Positions 7,649-15,465 of a stretch of DNA of 64,000 bases are shown here, one piece after another. The translations under genes were made by a program, and so were the position numbers. Each line of letters starts with the position of its first letter. Position 1 is the first letter of the stretch. Origin of the DNA: Streptomyces sp. NBC_00390 (lineage in GTDB: Bacteria > Actinomycetota > Actinomycetes > Streptomycetales > Streptomycetaceae); NCBI RefSeq assembly GCF_036057275.1, contig NZ_CP107945.1, forward strand, positions 6,200,001 to 6,264,000. The letters run 5' to 3'. The notes below the pieces were generated by a model. The model was not told the origin of the DNA, ran no database searches, and saw only the letters and a program-made list of their open reading frames with translations.

Positions 7649-9016
7649 ATGGTGGAGCAGCCACACAGCGGCGCTGAGCCGGCCGATGCGGCCGGTGGCG
7701 CTGCCGAGGCGCTCGACCGCCCGCTGCCGGAAAGTGTGCGGCGGCGGGTCGTCGCCCTGGTCTCGGACGCGTTCGGCGGCCTGACGGTGGCCGAACTGCC
7801 GTCCCAATTGCGGCAGTACGCCCGTTTCACCCCCACCCGGCGCGCCAAGTTCGCCGGCAATGCGATGGCCGCCGCGCTGGAGAGCGACCCGGTCTTCCGC
7901 CAGCGCATCGGCGAGCGGATCGGAAAAGCCCAGCCCGAGCTGGCCGAGGCGCTCGAGTCCGGACCCCCTCCCGCGGCAGCCGATCCCGTCGATGTGGCGG
8001 CCGCGGCCTATGTCCTGCGTCCCGTCGGGTGGGTGAAACTGGTCGCCGCCGCGGGCGAGGAGGCCCAGCGCGCCGACGCCGAGCGCGCCGACGAAGAGGG
8101 CCGGCGCGAGCTGGAGCGGCTGCGCGCGGAGCTCGCCGAGGCGCGCGGCCAGATCAGGAGCGAGACCGAGGGGCTGCGTGCCGAACTGGACGCCGCCCGC
8201 AAGGAAGCCGAGTCGCTGCACCGCAAACTGCGCAGCGCCCAGGCCGATGTGAAGCGCGGTGAGGCCGCCCTGCGTCGTACGGCGGGCGAGACCGACGCGA
8301 TCAAGGCGCAGGCCGCCGCCCAGGTGTCGGCCGCCGAGAGCGAGAGCCGGCGGCTCAAGGCGCGGCTGGCAGAGGCGGAGGCCGCGGTCGAGGCGGGCCG
8401 CCGGGCCGCCCGTGAGGGGCGTTCCATCGAGGACATGCGGCTGCGGCTGCTGCTGGACACGGTCCTGGACGCGGCCCAGGGGCTGCGTCGCGAGCTGGCG
8501 CTGCCGCCGGCCGGGATCCATCCGGCGGACACCGTGGACGCCGTGGAGCCCGGCAGGATGTCGCCCAAGGACATCGCGGCACGGGCCCTGTCCGAGACCG
8601 ATCCGGCCCTGCTCGACCAGCTGCTCGCACTGCCCCAGGCGCATCTGGTGATCGACGGCTACAACGTCACCAAGACCGGCTATCCGACGATGCCGCTGGA
8701 GAAGCAGCGGCTGCGGCTGCTGGGCGGTCTTTCCGTGCTCGCCGCCCAGACCGGCGCGGAGATCACCTGCGTGTTCGACGGCGCGGAGCTGGCCGCTCCG
8801 GTGCTGCTGGCGCCGCCGCGCGGAGTGCGGGTGCTGTTCTCCAAGCCGGGGGTGACCGCGGACGAGCTGATCCGTCAGCTGGTGCGGGCCGAGCCGCCCG
8901 GCCGGCCGGTGGTGGTGGTCTCCACCGACCGTGAGGTCGCCGACGGAGTGGCCAAGGCGGGCGCCCGCCCGGTCGCGTCCGCATTGCTGCTGAAGCGGCT
9001 TTCGCGGCTCTCGTAA
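7649..9016 (+). CDS. NYN-domain (YacP-like) putative RNA-binding/ribonuclease protein
   Basis: A 455-residue protein in three parts. The first is an N-terminal helical region (PLPESVRRRVVALVSDAFGG). The second is a long coiled coil rich in Glu, Arg and Ala (about residues 130-270). The third is a C-terminal NYN/PIN-like domain starting at LVIDGYNVTKTGYPTMPLEKQRLRLL, continuing with ITCVFDGAE and ending with VVVSTDREVADGVAKAGARPVAS. The acidic residues in DGYN, FDG and STDRE are those expected to bind metal in YacP-type NYN nucleases. RNA cleavage is an inference from the family. The intergenic stretch downstream carries the promoter and leader of the next gene. Confidence 0.88.
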   Translation: MVEQPHSGAEPADAAGGAAEALDRPLPESVRRRVVALVSDAFGGLTVAELPSQLRQYARFTPTRRAKFAGNAMAAALESDPVFRQRIGERIGKAQPELAEALESGPPPAAADPVDVAAAAYVLRPVGWVKLVAAAGEEAQRADAERADEEGRRELERLRAELAEARGQIRSETEGLRAELDAARKEAESLHRKLRSAQADVKRGEAALRRTAGETDAIKAQAAAQVSAAESESRRLKARLAEAEAAVEAGRRAAREGRSIEDMRLRLLLDTVLDAAQGLRRELALPPAGIHPADTVDAVEPGRMSPKDIAARALSETDPALLDQLLALPQAHLVIDGYNVTKTGYPTMPLEKQRLRLLGGLSVLAAQTGAEITCVFDGAELAAPVLLAPPRGVRVLFSKPGVTADELIRQLVRAEPPGRPVVVVSTDREVADGVAKAGARPVASALLLKRLSRLS

Positions 9017-9138
9017 CTCCCGTCATATATGCCCGAATTTGTGCCATCGCGAGTGGGACGTTGCGTCAAGTGACCATTACTACGCGTGTGATGCAAGTAA
9101 AGAATGCGCGTGGCGGGCAAGAATTTTCTCGTGAGGAT
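9017..9138 (+). promoter_or_regulatory. AT-richer gene-free stretch upstream of the NlpC/P60 promoter
   Basis: No coding sequence supported. The DNA is unusually AT-rich for this genome (TCATATATGCCCGAATTTG, GTGACCATTACTACGCGTG, AAGAATTTTCTCGTGAGGA). It probably holds regulator-binding sites for the promoter at 9139-9168; no single operator stands out. Confidence 0.4.
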
Positions 9139-9168
9139 TTGAACTGATCACAAGAAGGTCACTAAGGT
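9139..9168 (+). promoter_or_regulatory. Predicted housekeeping-type promoter of the first NlpC/P60 gene
   Basis: TTGAAC (9139-9144), 18-bp spacer, TAAGGT (9163-9168). This is a good match to the Streptomyces HrdB consensus. It predicts transcription from about 9175 and therefore a leader of about 160 nt before the GTG at 9338. Confidence 0.65.
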
Positions 9169-9174
9169 CTGGCC

Positions 9175-9323
9175 TCGAACCTTCGCGCGGTTGATCGCCC
9201 ATCCGGGGCGACAGCGAAGGCACCGCCGAGTTCGCGTAGTTCGCCCCTTTTTCCCCCGGGGGATCCGACGCGCGGACGCCGGGGATTGAACCCCCCACAG
9301 CCCGGTAGGCGGCTCGAGGAAGA
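9175..9323 (+). ncRNA. Structured 5' leader with candidate attenuator, ydaO/c-di-AMP riboswitch possible
   Basis: A stem-loop at 9205-9247 (outer arms GGGGCGA / TCGCCCC, inner CGAA / TTCG and GGC / GCC) is followed directly by TTTTT (9248-9252), like an intrinsic terminator. The 5' segment CCTTCGC (9180-9186) can instead pair with GCGAAGG (9214-9220) and break the inner stem. After the T-run, GATTGAACCCCCCACAGCCC followed by GGTAGGCGG resembles the conserved 3' end of ydaO-type c-di-AMP riboswitches, which are known before Streptomyces NlpC/P60 and rpf genes. The long central part of that aptamer is not clearly present, so the class is uncertain. Confidence 0.4.
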
Positions 9324-9337
9324 AGGAGCTCGCCTTC

Positions 9338-10363
9338 GTGGCGTCCCACCGTCGACCCAAGCAGCCGAGCCGCACCCGCGTGACCGTGCTCACCGCGACC
9401 GCCGCTGCGGCTGTCGCCCTGACCGCCCAGACCGCCCAGGCCGAACCGAAGCCGAGCAAGAGCGAGGTCAAGGAGAAGGTCGACAAGCTCTACGAAGAGG
9501 CGGAGAAGGCCACCGAGAAGTACAACGGGGCCAAGGAGCAGCAGGAGAAGCTCGACAAGCAGATCGACGCGCTGCAGGACAAGGTCGCGCGAGGTCAGGA
9601 AGAGCTCAACACCCTGCGGGACAGTCTCGGTTCGGTCGCGAGCGCCCAGTACCGCACCGGCGGCATCGACCCCTCCGTGCAGCTCTTCCTCTCCGGCGAC
9701 CCGGACACCTACCTCGACAAGGCCTCGGCCCTCGACCAGCTCGGTGCCAAGCAGACCGAGGCGATCCAGGAGATCCAGGCCAAGCAGCGCACCCTCGCGC
9801 AGCAGCGCCAGGAGGCCAAGGAGAAGCTCGGCGACCTCGCGGACACCCGCAAGGAGCTCGGCGACAAGAAGAAGGAAGTCCAGAACAAGCTCGCCGCCGC
9901 GCAGAAGCTGCTGAACTCCCTCACCGCGGCGGAGCGGGCCGCGCTCTCCGCCGACGACTCCCGTGCCAACCGCGCCAGTTCGCGAGCGGACCTCGGCAAC
10001 GCCGTCCCCGCCTCGCAGCGCGCAGCTGCCGCGTTCTCCGCCGCCCAGTCCAAGATCGGCTCGCCGTACGTGTACGGCGCCTCCGGCCCGAGCTCCTTCG
10101 ACTGCTCCGGCCTCACCTCCTGGGCGTACGCGCAGGCCGGTGTCTCCATACCGCGGACCTCCCAGTCCCAGGCCAACATCGGCACCCGCATCTCCTCGCA
10201 GAGCGCCCTCCAGCAGGGTGACCTGGTGTTCTTCTACGGTGACCTGCACCACGTGGGCTTCTACGCCGGCAACGGCCAGGTGCTGCACGCGCCCAAGCCC
10301 GGTGCGAGCGTGCGCTACGAGTCGATCAACAACATGCCGTACATGTTCGGCGTGCGTGTCTGA
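9338..10363 (+). CDS. Secreted NlpC/P60 (C40) peptidoglycan hydrolase
   Basis: A 341-residue exported cell-wall endopeptidase. The GTG start has AGGAG 9 nt upstream. Residues 1-35 are a Sec signal peptide with a basic start (MASHRRPKQPSRTR) and a cleavage-like AQAE site. Residues 40-205 form a long coiled coil. The C-terminal NlpC/P60 domain carries the catalytic Cys in SSFDCSGLTSWAYAQ, the His in LHHVGFYAG and the polar third residue in HAPKPGASV. Coiled-coil plus NlpC/P60 is the RipA-like layout. A paralogue follows in tandem at 10564. Confidence 0.95.
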   Translation: MASHRRPKQPSRTRVTVLTATAAAAVALTAQTAQAEPKPSKSEVKEKVDKLYEEAEKATEKYNGAKEQQEKLDKQIDALQDKVARGQEELNTLRDSLGSVASAQYRTGGIDPSVQLFLSGDPDTYLDKASALDQLGAKQTEAIQEIQAKQRTLAQQRQEAKEKLGDLADTRKELGDKKKEVQNKLAAAQKLLNSLTAAERAALSADDSRANRASSRADLGNAVPASQRAAAAFSAAQSKIGSPYVYGASGPSSFDCSGLTSWAYAQAGVSIPRTSQSQANIGTRISSQSALQQGDLVFFYGDLHHVGFYAGNGQVLHAPKPGASVRYESINNMPYMFGVRV

Positions 10364-10429
10364 CGAATCGTTCGGAAGGCGTTCACGCCCGCCCGAACGG
10401 GGGAATTCGGTCAGACCCTGCTGACGACG

Positions 10430-10464
10430 CGCCCCGCCGGTGACCTGTGGTCTCCGGCGGGGCG
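10430..10464 (+). terminator. Intrinsic terminator between the two NlpC/P60 genes
   Basis: CGCCCCGCCGG / CCGGCGGGGCG, 11-bp perfect stem, 13-nt loop, followed by TCACTTTGTG. It suggests the second gene has its own promoter. Confidence 0.75.
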
Positions 10465-10563
10465 TCACTTTGTGTGCCCGGTGCGCTCTTTGGCCGCCGC
10501 GTGGTCGCCCGGTTACTCTCTGCCGCGCACTGTCACCAGTACCTGCGGAAGGGAGCGCGGCCT

Positions 10564-11595
10564 GTGGTGTCCCATCGCCGACCCGCACAGTCCGGCCTCA
10601 CCCGAGGGGCCCGGGTCACTGTCCTGTCCGCCGCGGCGGCAACGGCCGCGGCGGCGTTCGGCGCCGCACCCGCCGGCGCCGACCCGCGGGACTCCGCGGC
10701 AGCCACCCGCGCCAGGCTCGACCGGCTCTTCGAGGAGGCGGAGCGGGCCACCGAGCGCTTCAACAGGGCCGGCGAGCGCGTGACGCAGCTGCGCGAGGAG
10801 GTCGAGCACGCCCAGGACCGCGTCGCCCGCGGCCAGGAGCGCATCAACGGCATGCGGGACATGCTGGGTTCGGTGGCCGGTGCCCAGTACCGCTCCAGCG
10901 GGATGGACCCGGCCCTCGCCCTGCTGCTCTCCGAGAACCCTGACAGCTACCTGGAGGCGGCGCAGACCCTGGACCGCATCACCGAGCGCCAGGCCACCGC
11001 GCTGCGCGATCTGCGGCGGGCACAGCGCGACCTCGGGCAGGAGCGCGCCGAGGCCTCGCGCGATCTGCTGGAGCTGGAGCGCAGCCGTGCCGCTGTGGCA
11101 CGGCACAAACGCGCCGTGGAGCGCAAGCTGGGCGAGGCCCGCCGACTGCTGAACTCCCTGCCGGACGCCGAGCGGGCGGCGTTCGACCGCGCCTCCCGGT
11201 CGGGCCGCGACCTGATGCTGCCCGACGTGCCGGGCCTGGGGCCCGGTTCCCCGCACGCCGGCGCCGCGGTGCTGTCGGCCCGTAGCGCCATCGGCCGGCC
11301 GTACGTGTGGGGGGCCAGCGGTCCCTCCGGCTTCGACTGCTCGGGGCTTGTCCAGTGGTCGTACGCCCAGGCCGGCGTGGGCCTGCCGCGTACCTCGCAG
11401 GCGCAGGCGAACGCCGGCCGGCGGGTGCCGCTGTCCGAGGCCCGGCCGGGTGACATCGTCACGTACCGTAGCGACGCCAGCCATGTCGCCCTGTACGTCG
11501 GCAACGGCCGGGTGGTGCACGCGCCCTATCCGGGGGCCTCCGTCCGCTACGACCCGGTCGGCATGATGCCCGTCCACGCCGTCACCCGGGTCTGA
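10564..11595 (+). CDS. Secreted NlpC/P60 (C40) peptidoglycan hydrolase, tandem paralogue
   Basis: A 343-residue protein with the same layout as its neighbour: signal peptide ending near GADPRDS, coiled coil, then NlpC/P60 domain with Cys in SGFDCSGLVQWSYAQ and His in DASHVALYVG. The start at GTG 10564 aligns with the MASHRR start of the paralogue and has AAGGGAG 8 nt upstream. The coiled-coil segment is closely similar (RVARGQERINGMRDMLGSVA against VARGQEELNTLRDSLGSVAS), so tandem duplication is likely. It lacks the long structured leader of the first copy, so the two are probably regulated differently. Confidence 0.93.
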   Translation: MVSHRRPAQSGLTRGARVTVLSAAAATAAAAFGAAPAGADPRDSAAATRARLDRLFEEAERATERFNRAGERVTQLREEVEHAQDRVARGQERINGMRDMLGSVAGAQYRSSGMDPALALLLSENPDSYLEAAQTLDRITERQATALRDLRRAQRDLGQERAEASRDLLELERSRAAVARHKRAVERKLGEARRLLNSLPDAERAAFDRASRSGRDLMLPDVPGLGPGSPHAGAAVLSARSAIGRPYVWGASGPSGFDCSGLVQWSYAQAGVGLPRTSQAQANAGRRVPLSEARPGDIVTYRSDASHVALYVGNGRVVHAPYPGASVRYDPVGMMPVHAVTRV

Positions 11596-11664
11596 ACCGC
11601 CCCGCGGGCCGGACCCCGCCGCTTTCCCCGCCCCTTCACCCGCGTGTTCCGTACGATCGGCAGG

Positions 11665-12906
11665 GTGGCAGGTCAGAGGCACGCACGGCGCACCAGGCGC
11701 GCGGCGATACGGCGTACGGCGGGACTCGGTCTCGCCGCGCTGCTGCTGGTGTCCGGCTGCACCGCCGCCCCCGACCGGGCGGACACCACGCTGCGGGGCA
11801 TCCAGGAGACGCTGGACGACCGCGCCAACGCCGTGCTCCGCCATGACCTGGACGGGTATCTGGCCGCTCTCGACCCGGCGGCGGCCACGCTGCGCGCCCG
11901 GCAGCGCAAGGAGTTCGACCAGCTCGAGGACGTGCCGCTGAGCACCTGGGAGTACCGCATCAAGGGCGTGCGCCACCAGGGCACGCGCGCCGTCGCCGAC
12001 ACCGAGCTGCGCTACCGGTTCGCCGGCTACGACTCCGCCCCGGTGACCACCTCGCGCACGCTGGAGCTGCGTGCGGACGGCGGCCGCTGGTACGTCACAT
12101 CCGACCGCGCGGGCACCGGCAGCTCCCAGCAGCTGTGGCAGCAGGGCGATGTCCAGGTGGTACGGGGCAGCCGCAGCCTCGTCCTCGGCGTGGGCCAGGA
12201 CGGCAGGCATCTGCGCGCCCTCGCGGCGGCCGCGGATCGCGCCGTGCCCGCCGTCTCGGCCGCCTGGCCCTCGAAGTGGATCCGCCGGGTCGTCGTGCTC
12301 GTGCCCTCGTCCGTGGAGGCCATGGGCAGGCTGCTGGGCGCCCCGGCGGCGGGGTACCGGGGCATCGCCGCGGTCACCACCGGGGAGAGGGGACCCTCCG
12401 GAGCCTCGTCGGCCGATCGGGTGATCGTCAACCCGGACGCGTACGCGGCGCTCGGCGAGTTCGGCCGGCGGGTCGTCCTGACGCATGAGACCACCCATGT
12501 CGCCACCCGGGCGCACACGTCCGCCGCCACACCCATGTGGCTCTCCGAAGGCTTCGCGGACTGGGCCGCCTACCGCGGCGTCGGCCGCTCCGCCGGCGAG
12601 AGCGCCCCGGACCTGCGGGACGCGGTCCGGGGCGGTGATGTTCCCGCGGAGCTGCCGTCCGACGAGGAGTTCGCCTTCGGCGGGGACGCCAAGGCCCTGG
12701 CGCGCGCGTACGAGGGCGGCTGGCTGGCCTGCGAGCTGATCGCCGACCGCTGGGGCGAAGAGGCGCTCACGGCGTTCTACACGTCCGTGGGGGGCGCCGA
12801 GCACCGGGACGGCTCGGTGGAGAGGGCGCTGGGTGAAGTGCTGGGCACGACGCTGCAGGAGTTCACCTCGCTGTGGCGGGACTATCTGCACGAGCGGCTG
12901 GACTGA
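11665..12906 (+). CDS. Putative lipoprotein with HExxH metallopeptidase motif
   Basis: A 413-residue exported protein. After a basic N-terminus it has a hydrophobic stretch ending in a lipobox, LLLVSGC, so it should be anchored to the outer face of the membrane. Residues after the signal form an NTF2-like or helical region. The C-terminal half has HETTHVATR (HExxH) followed about 22 residues later by SEGFADWAAY, the gluzincin pattern of peptidase-MA-like enzymes. I chose GTG 11665 because TACGAT ends 7 nt upstream (leaderless arrangement); GTG 11644 is the alternative. Its 3' end overlaps the convergent gene by 44 bp. Substrate unknown. Confidence 0.82.
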   Translation: MAGQRHARRTRRAAIRRTAGLGLAALLLVSGCTAAPDRADTTLRGIQETLDDRANAVLRHDLDGYLAALDPAAATLRARQRKEFDQLEDVPLSTWEYRIKGVRHQGTRAVADTELRYRFAGYDSAPVTTSRTLELRADGGRWYVTSDRAGTGSSQQLWQQGDVQVVRGSRSLVLGVGQDGRHLRALAAAADRAVPAVSAAWPSKWIRRVVVLVPSSVEAMGRLLGAPAAGYRGIAAVTTGERGPSGASSADRVIVNPDAYAALGEFGRRVVLTHETTHVATRAHTSAATPMWLSEGFADWAAYRGVGRSAGESAPDLRDAVRGGDVPAELPSDEEFAFGGDAKALARAYEGGWLACELIADRWGEEALTAFYTSVGGAEHRDGSVERALGEVLGTTLQEFTSLWRDYLHERLD

Positions 12907-14107
12907 CGACTTGCGGGGGGCCGGGGACCGTCCGGCGCCACAGCCGTGCGCACGCGATCAGCGCCGCGGCGACCAGCAGCCCGTTGCGCAGCACGAGCAG
13001 CAGCACCCCGAGCGCATCGCTCGCCACCACATGGCCGAACCACACCGGGAACTCCAGCAGTGTGACCGCGCTCGCGGCCAGCACCAGGCGTGCCGGCCGC
13101 ACCATCGGGCTCTCCGCGTGGACCAGGCACACCGCGGCCAGGCCCACCAGCCAGACCAGGTACTGCGGGCTGATCACCCGGCTGGTGACGGTGAACAGCA
13201 GCACGGCGGCGAAGGCCGCGTCGCACACCGTGCCGGGCCCGGCCCCGCGCGCCCGCAGCCGCCACACGGCCAGCCACAGGAACGAGACCACCGAGAGCCC
13301 CAGCGCGACCGAGCCGGCGAGCGGCACGTACGGGCCGCTGAACTCGACCGACCCGTAGCTGAGCACCACCTGCCCCGGCCAGCCGAAGTGCCGCGCCACA
13401 TGGAAGACCAGCGCACCCAGGGACTCGACCTCCGTGCCGCGGTCGCGCTGGAAGGTGAGAAAGGCCAGCCCGCCCGGCATCGCAGCGCACAGCAGCAAGG
13501 TGAGCCCGCCCGCCGCTGCCGCCGCGGCCGTCCAGGAGCGCCGGGTCGTGAGCCCGCGCGCGGTGCCCACGAGCAGCAGCAGCGGCCAGACCTTCAGCAG
13601 TGCCCCGAGACCGGCCAGCGCCCCGAGCACGCGGGGCCGGCGGGCTCCGGCGAGGAGCGCGGCCACCGCCACGGCGGTCACCATCACGTCGTAGCGGGCG
13701 TACACGGTCGGGCCGAGGAGCGGCAGGCCCACGATCCAGGTCCAGCGGGCGCGCCCGCCGCCGTGGCGTTCCGCGTGCCGCAGCATGCACAGGACCAGCA
13801 GATCGCACAGCAGGGCGAGGACGAAGAAGGCGGCCGGATAGGGCAGGAACGGCAGCAGGGCGGGGGAGCCGATGGCGAGAGCGGCGCCGGGCGGGTACTG
13901 CCAGGTGACGTCGTCCAGCGGATACGTACCGGCCCTGAGCACCTCGTACCAGCCCTGGTAGATCACCGAGACATCGAGGGTGACGTCCGGGCCCGGGACC
14001 GTGACCGCATTGAAGACGCAGAGCAGCAGGGCGGTCCTGGTGAGGAGCCAGGCGAGGATCCACAGGCGGCCGGGGGACCGCGCGCCGGCTGCGTCCGCCA
14101 TGAGCAT
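12863..14107 (-). CDS. GT87/DUF2029-like polytopic membrane protein, putative polyprenol-sugar glycosyltransferase
   Basis: A 414-residue integral membrane protein with about ten helices. The first periplasmic loop contains PGPDVTLDVSVIYQGWYEVL, then DDVTWQYPPGA, resembling the acidic catalytic loop of GT-C mannosyl/arabinosyltransferases that use lipid-linked sugars. The transferred sugar is unknown. Start is ATG 14107 or the second ATG at 14101. The gene is convergent with the lipoprotein gene (44-bp overlap) and divergent from the PimB-like gene at 14203, which may also act on lipid-linked glycans. Confidence 0.75.
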   Translation of the reverse strand: MLMADAAGARSPGRLWILAWLLTRTALLLCVFNAVTVPGPDVTLDVSVIYQGWYEVLRAGTYPLDDVTWQYPPGAALAIGSPALLPFLPYPAAFFVLALLCDLLVLCMLRHAERHGGGRARWTWIVGLPLLGPTVYARYDVMVTAVAVAALLAGARRPRVLGALAGLGALLKVWPLLLLVGTARGLTTRRSWTAAAAAAGGLTLLLCAAMPGGLAFLTFQRDRGTEVESLGALVFHVARHFGWPGQVVLSYGSVEFSGPYVPLAGSVALGLSVVSFLWLAVWRLRARGAGPGTVCDAAFAAVLLFTVTSRVISPQYLVWLVGLAAVCLVHAESPMVRPARLVLAASAVTLLEFPVWFGHVVASDALGVLLLVLRNGLLVAAALIACARLWRRTVPGPPQVVSPAARADSPATAR

Positions 14108-14202
14108 CGCATCCGTTCCGTACGGGATCGGTGGGTGCCCATGATGCCGGTCGGGGAAGGCCGGGAGCGGTGAGGCGGGGCCGTTCGGTACTGTCGTCGG
14201 CG

Positions 14203-15345
14203 ATGCACAAGACCTTGATCGTGACCAACGACTTCCCGCCGCGGCCCGGCGGCATCCAGGCGTTCCTGCACAACATGGCGCTGCGGCTGGACCCGGATCG
14301 GATCGTCGTCTACGCCTCCACCTGGAAGCACAGCAGCGAAGGCATCGAGGCGACCGCGGCCTTCGACGCCGAGCAGCCGTTCACCGTCGTGCGGGACCGC
14401 ACCACGATGCTGCTCCCGACGCCGCGCGTCACCCGCCGGGCGGTGGACCTGCTGCGCGAGCACGGGTGCGAGTCCGTGTGGTTCGGGGCGGCGGCCCCGC
14501 TCGGGCTGATGGGGCCCGCGCTGCGCAAGGCGGGCGCACGGCGGCTGGTGGCCACGACGCACGGCCATGAGGCGGGCTGGGCGCAGCTGCCCGTGTCCCG
14601 GCAGCTGGTGCGCCGGATAGGCGAGGGCACGGACACGATCACCTACCTGGGCGAGTACACGCGTTCGCGTATCGCCGCGGCCCTGACCCCGGCGGCGGCC
14701 GGGCGCATGGTCCAGCTGCCGCCCGGTGTGGACGAGAAGACCTTCCACTCCGGTTCGGGCGGCGACGAGATCCGCAGCAGGCTCGGGCTGAGCGACCGGC
14801 CGGTCGTGGTGTGCGTGTCGCGGCTGGTGCCGCGCAAGGGGCAGGACACCCTGATCCTCGCGATGCCCGCAATCCTGGCGCGGGTGCCCGACGCGGTGCT
14901 GCTGATCGTGGGCGGCGGTCCGTACGAGAAGGACCTGCGCGCGCTCGCCGACAGCACCGGGGTCGCCGGGTCCGTGCACTTCACCGGGGCCGTGCCCTGG
15001 GCGGAGCTGCCGGCGCACTTCGGGGCGGGCGATGTGTTCGCCATGCCGTGCCGCACCCGCAGGGGCGGACTGGACGTCGAGGGCCTCGGCATCGTGTACC
15101 TGGAGGCGTCGGCGACCGGGCTGCCGGTGGTGGCAGGCGACTCGGGCGGAGCGCCGGACGCCGTGCTCGACGGTGAGACGGGCTGGGTGGTGGCCGGCGG
15201 CAACGAGGCGGCGGCCGCCGAGCGGATCGTGACGCTGCTCGAGGACCCGGACCTGCGACGGCGGATGGGGGAGCGCGGCCGGGCCTGGGTCGAGGAGAAG
15301 TGGCGCTGGGACCTGCTGGCGGAGAAGCTCAGAACGCTGCTCTGA
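14203..15345 (+). CDS. GT4-family glycosyltransferase, PimB-like mannosyltransferase
   Basis: A 380-residue cytosolic GT-B enzyme. Visible GT4 motifs are the N-terminal acceptor loop FPPRPGGIQAFLHNMALRL, PPGVDEKTFH, VSRLVPRKGQDTLILAMP and the donor-site E-x7-E pattern EGLGIVYLEASATGLPVVAG. The closest relatives I recognise are PimB, the phosphatidylinositol dimannoside transferases of mycobacteria and their Streptomyces homologues. Donor (probably GDP-mannose) and acceptor are inferred. The ATG at 14203 has TACTGT 8 nt upstream and no Shine-Dalgarno, so the mRNA may be leaderless. Confidence 0.87.
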   Translation: MHKTLIVTNDFPPRPGGIQAFLHNMALRLDPDRIVVYASTWKHSSEGIEATAAFDAEQPFTVVRDRTTMLLPTPRVTRRAVDLLREHGCESVWFGAAAPLGLMGPALRKAGARRLVATTHGHEAGWAQLPVSRQLVRRIGEGTDTITYLGEYTRSRIAAALTPAAAGRMVQLPPGVDEKTFHSGSGGDEIRSRLGLSDRPVVVCVSRLVPRKGQDTLILAMPAILARVPDAVLLIVGGGPYEKDLRALADSTGVAGSVHFTGAVPWAELPAHFGAGDVFAMPCRTRRGGLDVEGLGIVYLEASATGLPVVAGDSGGAPDAVLDGETGWVVAGGNEAAAAERIVTLLEDPDLRRRMGERGRAWVEEKWRWDLLAEKLRTLL

Positions 15346-15465
15346 CCCGTCCCGGGCCGGGCACCTGAACACTTCCCTGAGCTGCGTCAACACTTTTTGA
15401 CGGATCATCAGTTCCGGGGTGTGCGGGACCTGGGCGGAGCATGAAATTCCGCCCATGCTCCGGAC

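Noticed and set aside
9280..9330. A possible tRNA-like segment (GGGGATTGAACCCCCC)
   Set aside because: It looks superficially like a T-arm but there is no acceptor stem, anticodon arm or GGTTCRA box in register.
11644..11664. GTG 11644 as start of the lipoprotein
   Set aside because: The TACGAT -10 element lies inside this extension, so GTG 11665 as a leaderless start fits better. It cannot be fully excluded.
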